NCBI GenBank assembly: GCA_030374765.1
Contig: JARGXX010000109.1
Location: forward strand, 558,001-622,000
Length of the DNA: 64,000 nt
Direction: 5' to 3'
From: Agarophyton chilense
Taxonomy: Eukaryota; Rhodophyta; Florideophyceae; Gracilariales; Gracilariaceae
Shown here: one piece after another, positions 34,614 through 44,133 of the stretch
Layout of the letters: each line of letters starts with the position of its first letter
How positions within the stretch are numbered: position 1 is the stretch's first letter
Notes under the pieces: model-generated
Databases searched by the model: none
Seen by the model: the letters and a program-made list of their open reading frames with translations, nothing else
Told to the model about the DNA's origin: nothing
Translations under genes and position numbers: made by a program

Positions 34614-35648
34614 ATGGCAGCTCGTCATGATAAGAGCGCATCCGACACCGGGTCTCCGGAAACCAACACACCTTCACCAAGGATCCCACGCACGCTCTTC
34701 GCGTCCGATTCCAACCACAGCACACCAACACGCACCATGTCCAACCCCGACCGTCATAACACATCCGCGACTCCCGCCCTTGGCGGTTCCACCGGCTTCC
34801 GGTCCGCGCCCCACCCTGGGGATGTTACCAACCTCGCGTACGAAGACCGCCGTATTGGCGCCCGCTTTCGCGGACAGGCGGACCCACCGCAGTGGCCGAC
34901 TTACGACGCCCTTGTGGGGGCAAATCCGAGAACTCGGCATGGCTCCGCGATGTTGCGGTATGCGCCTTGGTTTCACCCATTGGCTGTCCGCGACGAGGAT
35001 TTGATCCACTCCTACACCGATAATTGGGAGATGCTCCTGGGCGACCTGCCCGGCGTGGTGATCATGTCCTGGGATTGGCGTAATCGTATCGCCATCCCGG
35101 TACACCACATACTCCGCCGACGCGGTGAATCCTCTGGGGAGGCTCAGGCCGCGCTTGTGCGGATCGCTTATCTCAGGCACCATCGGGCGCCTTTCGAGTT
35201 CCCGATACCGCCAGAGGTCGAATTCGACGTCCACCTTTACCGCACTCGCGGGGAAATGTCGTACTGTGACCGTCTTAACGGATTGGAAACCCTCGCTTGG
35301 AGGGGCACACCGATCGCTCGGCAAGAAGCCCTTTGCTGGGTACGACCGATTCTTCGGGCAGAGTTCCGCTACCAACCGCGGCAGTCGCGCTCGAATTTCC
35401 TTCAGAACTCCTCCCAGAGGGCGTGCACCACATATCCCCTTTCTCAGACGGAGCGACAACCTCGACGAGGGACGTCGACGCCGTCGGGAATACATCCGCT
35501 GTGCACGTCCACATTTCGGTTACCGGTAGACACCTCCGCCTGGAGCGAATCCACTCCGATTTCTTCGGCTCATCCTCATGAGAGAGAAATTCTATCTGCG
35601 ATCGCAGTGCGCCCCGCGAGTTGCGGTTGTGATCCTCAGCAAGAGTGA
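34614..35648 (+). CDS. antisense accessory ORF of element B
   Basis: An ATG 48 bp inside the 3' LTR opens a 344-codon frame antisense to the element. The first 90 residues are Ser/Thr/Pro-rich. Next comes an aromatic and Arg-rich part (for example WDWRNRIAIPVHHILRRR and FEFPIPPEVEFDVHLY), after which the frame becomes low-complexity near residue 245. An alternative plus-strand frame, 35297-35581, overlaps that end and may be its shifted continuation. No family is recognised. Its position matches the antisense frames of A and C, although I see no clear sequence similarity between the three. Confidence 0.6.
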   Translation: MAARHDKSASDTGSPETNTPSPRIPRTLFASDSNHSTPTRTMSNPDRHNTSATPALGGSTGFRSAPHPGDVTNLAYEDRRIGARFRGQADPPQWPTYDALVGANPRTRHGSAMLRYAPWFHPLAVRDEDLIHSYTDNWEMLLGDLPGVVIMSWDWRNRIAIPVHHILRRRGESSGEAQAALVRIAYLRHHRAPFEFPIPPEVEFDVHLYRTRGEMSYCDRLNGLETLAWRGTPIARQEALCWVRPILRAEFRYQPRQSRSNFLQNSSQRACTTYPLSQTERQPRRGTSTPSGIHPLCTSTFRLPVDTSAWSESTPISSAHPHEREILSAIAVRPASCGCDPQQE

Positions 35649-36147
35649 AGCACAATCACCAAGTTTCACGACCATTCCTTGTGGGGTTCCCTTGTTGTGG
35701 ATACTGTAGTCCGCCATCCCGATTGTTCGGTTGTGATGCACCTCTGCTTGCGCGGTATATCCCTCCATGAGGTGTTTTTGTCAGCTTCATAGCCTTCATA
35801 TTCCTCCCTGAGGCGTTCCGATTCCTCCCTGAGAGAGTACGCGGCCACCGAATCATCGGACCACCTCCCCCCCGCAAGGGTAGGAGCGCACGAGCTTCGT
35901 CAACACGGCTAGTGCCCGGTGTCGTGGGTCTTGACTTCCAGTGTCCTTCCCGTGCTGTCTACTAACTCCCAAGGGAGATCGTGTCTCGAACCGAGTTCCA
36001 GCTTCCCACGGACGGGCGGTTTTTCCACCGGTCCAAACCAGGATTACCGGGTTCAAAGCGGTCCACAACGCAAAACGCGGATAACTTCAGATGCAAAAGT
36101 CCTGGCACTAACCCGACTAGTCGGCGTACTCACAAGAAGCAGAACTT
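35649..36147. other. non-coding or decayed interior of element B
   Basis: No recognised feature between the antisense ORF and the sense ORF of element B. Confidence 0.4.
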
Positions 36148-36615
36148 TCAATTGCATCCAAGAATGGGAAGATTGAACACCATTAAGTGGGAAGTCGCGA
36201 CCTGTATCAGTTCAGGATAAGAATAGAGCGGCAAACTGAAAAGATGCCATATCTCTGACGTTTTCCAAGATAATTGGGTTCCGTCCTCGCCAAGGCGCTG
36301 GTATATCTCCAGAATAGTCTGTGTCCAAGTCTTATCCGAATCAAAATAGTATTCCTGGAGTAACGGGGTTTCCGCAACTGGAATCCAGGTATTACTGTAG
36401 AGATGAAACATCCGATTCCGGAGAAAGCAACCGTAAGCAAACGGGGAGCCGAATCGTTCTGAACGATTACTAAACAAATGAGGAAGGTCTTCAGGTGATC
36501 TGTAGTGTACAGTAGCACCCGCGCAGCGGTGATGGACCAAGTCCACATCCCAAGTATAAGTATGGGGCTTCATCACCACGACTCGTGGGCGACCAGCGGC
36601 AACAAAGCTGATCAA
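36148..36615 (-). CDS. unrecognised sense ORF of element B
   Basis: An open frame of about 155 codons on the element's sense strand, between the chromodomain and the antisense ORF. It is rich in aromatic residues (for example HLYSNTWIPV and WHLFSLPLYSYPE). There is no membrane segment and no recognised family. An ATG 14 codons in (before KPHTYTWDVD) is the likelier start. It has no visible counterpart in A or C, so it may be captured sequence or chance. Confidence 0.35.
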   Translation of the reverse strand: MISFVAAGRPRVVVMKPHTYTWDVDLVHHRCAGATVHYRSPEDLPHLFSNRSERFGSPFAYGCFLRNRMFHLYSNTWIPVAETPLLQEYYFDSDKTWTQTILEIYQRLGEDGTQLSWKTSEIWHLFSLPLYSYPELIQVATSHLMVFNLPILGCN

Positions 36616-36924
36616 GAAACGATGCAGTCAGTTGTTGTACACCATAACGAATGGGAAAAAACCGTGATTACGGATCACAGAAGCAATCGTGAACCAGCAA
36701 GCTGGAGAAAAAACCCATCAAGTGTAAACAACCGAAAACGAAAGGGGCGATCAGACACGACAACAGTCGGGACCCGACCGCCAAGAGCGAGCATTGTTGT
36801 GACCACACACCAAGTGAGAGCCACTCCCGTATGAACGGCATGAATAATAAAGCCAACCATACTCCTTCTTCTCCATTTCCGACCAAACAACCATAGTTCT
36901 CCTTCTCTCCACCAAGGTGGGCTA

Positions 36925-39900
36925 TTATCCCACTTGGGCTTTCATCACCGATGCTGGGATTCCCGTCCGCGTCCTGCGGTGATATGAAACCACTTTAGAA
37001 CGTGGGAGGTGCTGCATTGGCTCAATGGAATCCCATTCGGGACCCAACCCGTGCCAACGGACGCGATACTGTATGTAACCATCCCGATGGTAAGAATGCT
37101 CCACGACGTGGTCGATAACGAACTGGTCGTAGAATTTCCGGCCCTGCCGTGCCTGTGTTACAGTGCCATACTGGCAGCTTTCCGCCATCGCGTGTGGGCT
37201 ACTGTGTCCGTCCCCGCAGGGGTCCACGGCTTGGTACGGCCTTTCCCTGACCTGGGTACGGATACGAACCGGTTTCTGGGAGGCTTTGACCGCTTGGCGT
37301 GGTACTTCCGCCATAGCGTCGTGACGAGAATCGTCATTTCGACGGCTTCGGCCGAAGGCCTTCCCATAGGGCAATTGTCCCAGTTTTCGGGTCGGGGAGC
37401 TTACCGAGACTTCTCGTGCAGAAACCACCCTTCGGGGGAACGCGGACTCATCCCAAAGCTGGGTTTCTGGATCGCGCTCCGCGAGTTTCCTTAGTGGAAT
37501 CCGTCGCGACGGTGATGAACTTGACGCAGGAGGCGGTTTTGCCACGGGGCGTCGTCTCTTGACGGTTGAATCGCCTCGAGGGCCTATTGGTGCATCTCCC
37601 CTGTCGGGTGCCACTTGGTCACGTGACGTGACCAGCTGATGGCTGGGAGCGCTCCGCGCTGTGCTGCGTTCCGCCTCCTCACATGAGGGCGTGTGAAACG
37701 GCGTTGCCGGTGTGTCGGCTAGCTTCGGCGACAAAGTACCACGTCGGGCGTGCATCTCCGGCTCAACCGTGTCTCCATCACGAACGTGCTGTGACGTTTC
37801 CTGCGAATTGTTCCTCTGGGAAGCAAGGTCGTCACAAACTATCCCTCTCGAGGGTCCAACTTCACTCGGCGACGAGGTGCTTCCGTCATCGACGTGTCCG
37901 TTCTACCGAATGACCGGTGCGACTTCGACAATACTGTCGGGGTCAACCGAGACAATCGGAGTGTATCCGCGACTGCGCGAGCGTCCTGAACCAGTGTCAA
38001 GCGTGCTGGGTGTGTTTCTCCCGTCCTGTACGGTGTGCTTGCCCGGCCTAGCCGGTGTGACCTGCCGTGCAGTTGGTGTCCACACTTCCGGTGTAGTGGG
38101 CTCAGAAAATCCCGAGAGGGCCTGCTCTGTAGTGTCCGGCGTAGCTAGTGTCGACGAACCGTGACCCACGGGCTGCGGATCAACGATTGACGGCACAGCC
38201 GGTTCAGTGTCGCAAGCGCGAAAATAATCCTTCGACAAGATCGCTTCGGCGAGAGATTTTCCACTTTGTGGCAAGACAACAGATGTTGAATCCCATTGGT
38301 GGGCACCATCCGACACAAAAGCGGTAGACCTTCCCCAAAAGGGCAAAAGATCCAGAGTGGATGTTATGACTAGCGTAGTTCCATCATAACCCGGAATGTC
38401 CGGCTCGCCTCCGTCATCTTCGACGTGTAAAGCATCCGGACTGACCCGTGCGTCCACGACGACAGTTTTGGTAACAACCGAGACATTCGGGTTTCTCTCG
38501 CACATTGGCGGTTGATCGACATCAGATTCCAGTGTCCTGGGTTGGGTTTCCTCGCGAGGTACGGTGTGCTTGCCCGGTATAACCGGTATGACCTTCCGTA
38601 CTATACGAGTTGAGCCGTCGGACGAGATCGGCTTAAGGGAGCCCGCGAGGGCATTCCTTTCAGTACCCAGCAATACTGTCGAAAGAGAACCGTGATTCAC
38701 GGGATGCAAATGCAAAGAAACATGAATGTCTTCCAACGGCGGTGCCGGTGATGTTTGGCGAGCGCGACTAACTTTCAGCAACGACTTCGCTTCGGCGCGA
38801 GACTTTCCATTGTGTGGCGCTTTCTGCAAACCAGAATCCCCGGGGGGAGTGCCATCGTGCACAGATGCGGTAGAACTTCCTCGAGAGGACTCGGCATCAA
38901 TGGAACGGTGCAGATGAGTGCAGGGCACGTCCGTGGACGAAGCTTCCCGTCCACCAATATCCATTTCGATGTGTCCAGATCTCCGTGTACCACCGTTATC
39001 ATGACGGGACGAAGCGGTAACAGTCTCTCGACGAGAGTCAACATCCTCTTCCCCTTCCTTAGACGGAGCGGCATAGAGAGTGGTAGAAACGCCCAACTGG
39101 CGGGGATAGACACCGCGCAGTGGCGTGAGAGAAGAAAAGCCATTCAGGCCAGCGTCCGATGGAATCGGTATATCAGAGAGTCCCACGGGTGGGTTGTAGA
39201 GCGGGAATCGCTTATTGGCGGGTAAAGCATCCATCTGGATGGGATAGATTAGCCCTACCGTAGAAACGGGAACTTCCGCAATATGCGAGGGATTCTGAGA
39301 ACCATCCTCGTTGCGAGGGGCTGAAGCATCTAGAGTTCTGTTAAATGGCCCTCCTCTGCGCCTTGGGCGTATGCAGTCCATCGAACGCTGAACAGCAGAA
39401 GGCATTACTGAGAGCCACGAGTTCCAGCAACTCTCATGATCCGAACAATTCGGTAGTCCGTCCAGCAATGGCTGGGCTTTGAAATTCACCAACTCAGGTG
39501 GTATCTTTCCGACGTCAGTCGTGCAGAACCGACGGTAGTCGATGACAACAATCCAAGAACCATTGGATAACTTAACCAGTACTGCTGGTGGCGACACACA
39601 CGGCAGTGTGGATAAGTTCATCGTAGACTGGGGACCTCCGACGAGATTATCCCCCTCCTCAGAGTGACCCATTCCGGTTGAACCGATACGATCCCCTTGA
39701 AGGGTAAAGATAGACATGGGGTGAGGAGCAACTATTCCAATGACTTGGTTCCTAACCAGATACTGGTGTTTCTCTCCAAAGTTGGAATCACATACACAAA
39801 ACGACTTGTCGGGCTCAATGTGAACCATTCCATCCGCAAAAGCGAGTTGATGCCTGTTCGACAGTGATGGTATCGGTCAAACTATTCGAGTACCGTGCTG

Positions 39901-40640
39901 ACGAGACCTGACACGCACCCAAGAGTGGGACTTTGGAGGAATGCAAATCGACTCGTCGACACGAAGCTTTGTAGACTCGCGAAAAGCGGCGGGGAACTCC
40001 TGTGCAGCAGGAAGAGGAACATGCTTCTTCGATGCACGCTTCGGCGGACGGCGGACGATGGGAACAGAGGATCCATCGTCCAATTCCACACGCTTTAAGC
40101 GGGGTACAATCGCTTCGACGAAACGGTCGCAAAAACCACAACCCAAGATGTGAGGGGCGGGGAGTGACCGACAGACGATAAAGTGCAGCTTCACGACGCA
40201 GGGTCCTAAGCGTACCACCAAATCGATCACTCCAACCGTTTCTAACGGGTTGTTACCAGCGTCAGCGGCGTCTAATGCTACGCCACGGCGGATTTGCGAC
40301 CGCAAAGCAGGTGGTAGGATAGATTCCACGACGAAGTTCGGTTCTGTACCTGTATCCGACACAGTGAGAAAACGCACCATGAACTTGGTAGTAAGGCCTA
40401 GGTCAGCGTAAACTTTAAAGTTTCGCTTCGCAATGACCATGACTCTTTCCGGGAACCGGTTGTGATGTACCCGTTTCCACGGTCGACGTAAAACACCAAA
40501 GTGTTCAGAGTCCACGTCTGAGACGGCCTGTTTCCTTGAGAGGATTTTGACCGGCGAGCGAGGCCGGGACGCCTCGGGCGTCGTCAGCCTCAACTCTGAG
40601 GACGCCTCTCCCGAAGGGGAGACTCCCTCTATTCTTTTCC
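36925..40640 (-). pseudogene. Pol-like polyprotein of element B lacking RT core, RNase H and integrase
   Basis: A single minus-strand frame, -1 relative to gag, runs from the gag end to 36925 with only two stops (39877-39879 and 37903-37905). Order: protease with VSDTGTEPN (about 40350) and HILGCGFCDRF; a short RT remnant PAVLVKLSNGSW...IDYRR (39588-39408), the start of the RT fingers only; a long Ser/Thr/Pro-rich linker that shares PSKEGEED with the linker of element C and contains two imperfect 540-bp repeats (about 37870-38300 and 38410-38840); and a chromodomain with YRVRWHGLG and IEPMQHLPRSKV at the end. The YLDD motif, RNase H and the integrase D-D-E are absent. It looks like a non-autonomous derivative of a C-like element. 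Confidence 0.85.
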
Positions 40641-40960
40641 CTGTACAGAGTCCTGGTCGGGCGAAGGCCCGACTTCCTCGGCCACGAGTGCATGATTCCG
40701 TTGCACGGTAGCTACCGCAGGAGCGGGTTGAGATCCACCAGCGTGGTTTGGCGCTGGTGCGGCGCGTGCCGGGTGAGCCGGTTTATACCGAGAATTCGGA
40801 GTGTGAGCAAATGCGTTGGGGAAGTCCGTCTTCGCGCGGAGATATGACGTGAGTGGCACGAAGCCCTTCTCCTGCGGGGAGAGGGCTCTGTAATTATCCA
40901 CCACTCGCGCCATATCGCGTAGCGATAAAAGGCATTGCGGGGAGGTGTGCCCGCGCTCGT
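40629..40960 (-). pseudogene. gag: Gag of element B, C-terminal part
   Basis: It continues the Gag frame interrupted by element C. It begins inside the zinc knuckle (the CYERGHTSPQC part) and runs through ALSPQEKGFVPLTSYL, which matches the same region of element C Gag, to a TAG at 40629-40631. The knuckle keeps the second Cys, the His and the last Cys, but Tyr replaces the first Cys seen in A and C. Confidence 0.85.
40635..40641 (-). promoter_or_regulatory. -1 frameshift slippery heptamer of element B
   Basis: The minus strand reads G GGA AAA in the gag frame, one sense codon before the gag stop. Slipping back one base leads directly into the open pol frame, which carries the protease. This is a canonical X XXY YYZ site (inference of function). 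Confidence 0.7.
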
Positions 40961-41875
40961 TGTAGAGCAACGCCCAGTTAGGGGATACTTGAAGATGCAA
41001 CTCATAGAATGCGGATTGAACCCTCCGAGGGTTATGATTATGATCCTCTCTATGGTGTGCTGAGGTGGCACTGTTTTCTGGTTATATTTCGCCTATAAGG
41101 GAAAATTCGGATGGCCCATGGTTGGATTGGCCCCGTGATACACGTGGCTTAATTTTGGCACCGAATTTCGGATATTTGTCAGAACGTTGGATTTATTGGC
41201 CCTGGCAGTGGGATCTCCACGTGTACGGCCCTGAGCAGGTGTGCACTACTGTAGAGTTTAGTTAGTGGGCCCTACTTAGGGAGGCGAGATCTGACAGTCC
41301 AAAGCTCAGAGTAAATGACAACGAAGGTTGGTCTTCGATACCTTTAGAGGTTCTTCGTCGCCATTGTTTCGGCCTTACAACCCGGAACGGGCTCTGGTTA
41401 GCAACGCCTGCGTAGGGACACGACTCCACTTGGAGAGTGCCCACGTTTGGGTTCCGTGCAACCACCCCCTTGGGACCGCTCAGACGACCTGCGTGCACGA
41501 TACCCCGTGGGGGTTCTGCTTACTTGTTGCGTGCTTTTTGTGTTTCCTTTCGAGGACAGGTTTTCGCCCCTGTATTGGGTTTCTTTTGTTGTTTCGCCCC
41601 TTTTCTGGTTCTCGGGTCCGGTGCCTGTTAGTGCCCGACCCTCGCCCCGTTTTTCCTCTTCGCCGGATTTTCCCCCATTCTTTGGGATACCCATACCCAT
41701 TCCCGATCCAACGGTTTCTACCCCTCACCTCCGTCGGTACTGCCGGGATCCCCCATGGGAGTTACACCCCACACTACGGGTGGAACGGAGGGCTCTGTCT
41801 CTGAGTCTGCCTCCCCCAGGGAGCAAGGCTTCGAACACCTTGAGAGCACTTCCCGTCGCCGGGTTTTGCTCCACA
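40961..41875 (+). repeat. 5' LTR of element C
   Basis: It begins TGTAGAGCAACG and ends TTTTGCTCCACA. Open frames inside it (for example 41328-41804) also occur in the 3' LTR and are not thought to be genes. Confidence 0.95.
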
Positions 41876-41877
41876 AG

Positions 41878-41895
41878 TGGTCTCCCGACTTAGAA
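41878..41895 (+). other. primer binding site of element C
   Basis: TGGTCTCCCGACTTAGAA lies 2 nt after the 5' LTR and is identical to the sites of A and B. Confidence 0.85.
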
Positions 41896-42102
41896 TCCGT
41901 TCTCGGACTTTTGGGTTGGTCATCCACGTGTTGGAATATCTCTTGGAAGAGGAAGCACCGTCGTGAAGATTTGTTGTAGTGGTCCCCTTTGGAAAGGGTG
42001 GAATTGGCTTTTATTTTTGTTTTGTGTTACGTCATCCGTTCTCCGGGAATCTCGTGATCGAATTTCATCGTTACCCCGAATCGTCGGTGTCGTGTCTGCA
42101 GC

Positions 42103-44133
42103 ATGACGCCGCCTACCCGTGGTTCCAGGACTGGATCGAACCGTCAAGCGGATTCAGAGCCCCCGGCCCCGCCTAGGTCGAGGAGCTCAATTCCCGAAGG
42201 TCGGAACGATTCTGGTATCGATCCGGACACTCAGAGAGCACCCTCAGTGGTTTCAGGTCCTCGAGAGGTCGTGGCTGTGGGCCCAGCTCCAGTGGTGGAG
42301 ACCCCCTCAGCAGCACCCCGAAGTCGGGCCGACCCTGAATTACAGCGCCTGCAGACTCGAATTGATATCGCCAACGCGGCTCACATCGAGCTCCTTCAGG
42401 AGGTTACTACTCTCCACCTCAAGGTGGAGGACGCCCAGGTGCGCGGAGTCGCCGATGACCTTCGTACCCTGAGGAGGGATGTGAACTCCCTTTTGGAAAG
42501 CTTTGGTACCCCTGGGGTCTTTATCCAGGAGTACCGGAGCCTCGTGGAGGAACACCGCGTGCAAGCGGAACGCTTCCGAGCTCGGCTGGACACCCTCGAG
42601 GCCATTATCCGTATGGACGGAGACGCAGAAGCCTCGAAGGATAAACCCGACGTTTCGGAAGACGAAGAACACCGCTCCGCTAAACGGGACCGCCGCAAGT
42701 CAAAGAAGAGGGTTCACCTCCAAGAGGATTTATCGGATTCCGATCCCAATCGCTCGTCATCTAGTTCGTCCTCCGAATCTTCGGATAGTGAAGATGAACG
42801 CCGGTCATCCCGGGCGACTCGGTCGAAGGCTACTTACACCTCTCAAGGGGCAATCCGTACCCGGAAGAAGGGTAGGAAACACCTTGGATGAAGGGAGCTG
42901 AAACCGACGAATCCTCTCTATCGGAAGCTGCTATCGTACCGCTATTACCGGTTGGATAACCCTTCGGGAGATCGAACATCCCGCGGAACGGGTAAGGTCA
43001 AGGACTACATCAAAAGGCTGAGCATCACCCTACAGAAGAGGGAGTTCACAGGAACAGACCCAATTCTGGTGCTCGATTTCCTTGCGAGGTTCGTCCAGGA
43101 GGCTGACATCCTCGGTATGAGTGAAGCGCAAGCGTATCTTGCATTACCCTATTTCTTAAAGGGGATGGCTGAAGACCAGTTCCACTCCGTCCGTGGATCA
43201 TCCCGAGCCTCGGAAGGGGGAGTCACGTGCTGGCCCGAAGCGGTTCAGTACCTCTTGAGGTCATACGCTACTGGAAATGCGATTCAGGAAGCAATCCTTG
43301 CATTAAGGGATACGTGGCAGAAGCCGATGGAAACCGAAACGGTGTATTCAACTCGCTTGAATAAAGCGTTTCACCGATGCGGGAATGTATTCCCCGCCTA
43401 CGAGAGATGCTCCATGTTTGTGGATGGTTTGGACCCCTCGATAAGGGCATTGGTTGCCCGACATCGGGAACAGAAGCGCAAGCTGACCTACTTGGAATTG
43501 GTTCAGTACGCCCAGGCTGAGGGGGATACTCTCCGTGCCCGGCAGAACCGAAAGAGTCGGCCGACAAGTGCACTCCTCGCCGATGGAGGTAACTCGTCTT
43601 TGTCACTCGCAGGAGGCCCGGCCCCTGTGGGGGTCAATGATAACATTCACTTCATGGGAAGTAACCCCGAATCTATGGGTACGTCTGAGTTGCCGTCGAC
43701 ATCCGCTCCGACTACGGATGAAGACCCTGCGCTCTATACCCACGGACGGAGGGTGCCAGCCGCATCGCTACCTTTTGCGAATACCGCTGCTCGGTTCTCT
43801 CGCCCCGGATGGAGGGATACAGCACCACGTCGCGTGGATTCACGTCCACAACCGAACCCGGCAGAGCTGATTTGCTATTTGTGTTACCTCCGTGGTCATA
43901 AAGCACCAGACTGCACATTTCCCCTGCGGGAGGGTTCACGAATAATCGCTCAGTACGAGGCTCTGACCCCTGAGGAGAAAGCTCGAGTCCCGAGTAGGTC
44001 CTATGAGGAACAAAGGATACTCCGAGCTCACCTTGCTGACAGGGATACAGAACTTATACCCTCGAACGGGGAACAACCGGTTCCCTTCGAGGCAGCTGCA
44101 CCGAATTCGGTGGGGCCCGCTTCGAAAAACTAA
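42103..44133 (+). pseudogene. gag: Gag polyprotein of element C, one nonsense codon
   Basis: From the ATG at 42103 the frame runs to a TAA at 44131-44133, with one in-frame TGA at 42889-42891. The N-terminal half has a coiled-coil-like segment and a basic/Ser-rich tract. The Gag core follows the TGA (CWPEAVQYLLRSYA and FVDGLDPSIRAL). A CCHC knuckle CYLCYLRGHKAPDC lies at about 43870-43915. Length and order match element B Gag. The TGA could reflect decay, a sequencing error or read-through; a decayed copy is the simplest view. Confidence 0.92.
44124..44130 (+). promoter_or_regulatory. possible -1 frameshift site of element C
   Basis: G AAA AAC directly precedes the gag stop TAA, and the -1 frame is open into protease. 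It is one base from the canonical A AAA AAC and sits where element B has G GGA AAA. Confidence 0.5.

Noticed and set aside
41328..41893. Open frames of 148-158 codons in the element C LTR (also 51417-52171)
   Set aside because: Identical in both LTRs, overlapping in several frames, no protein family; explained by GC-rich LTR sequence.
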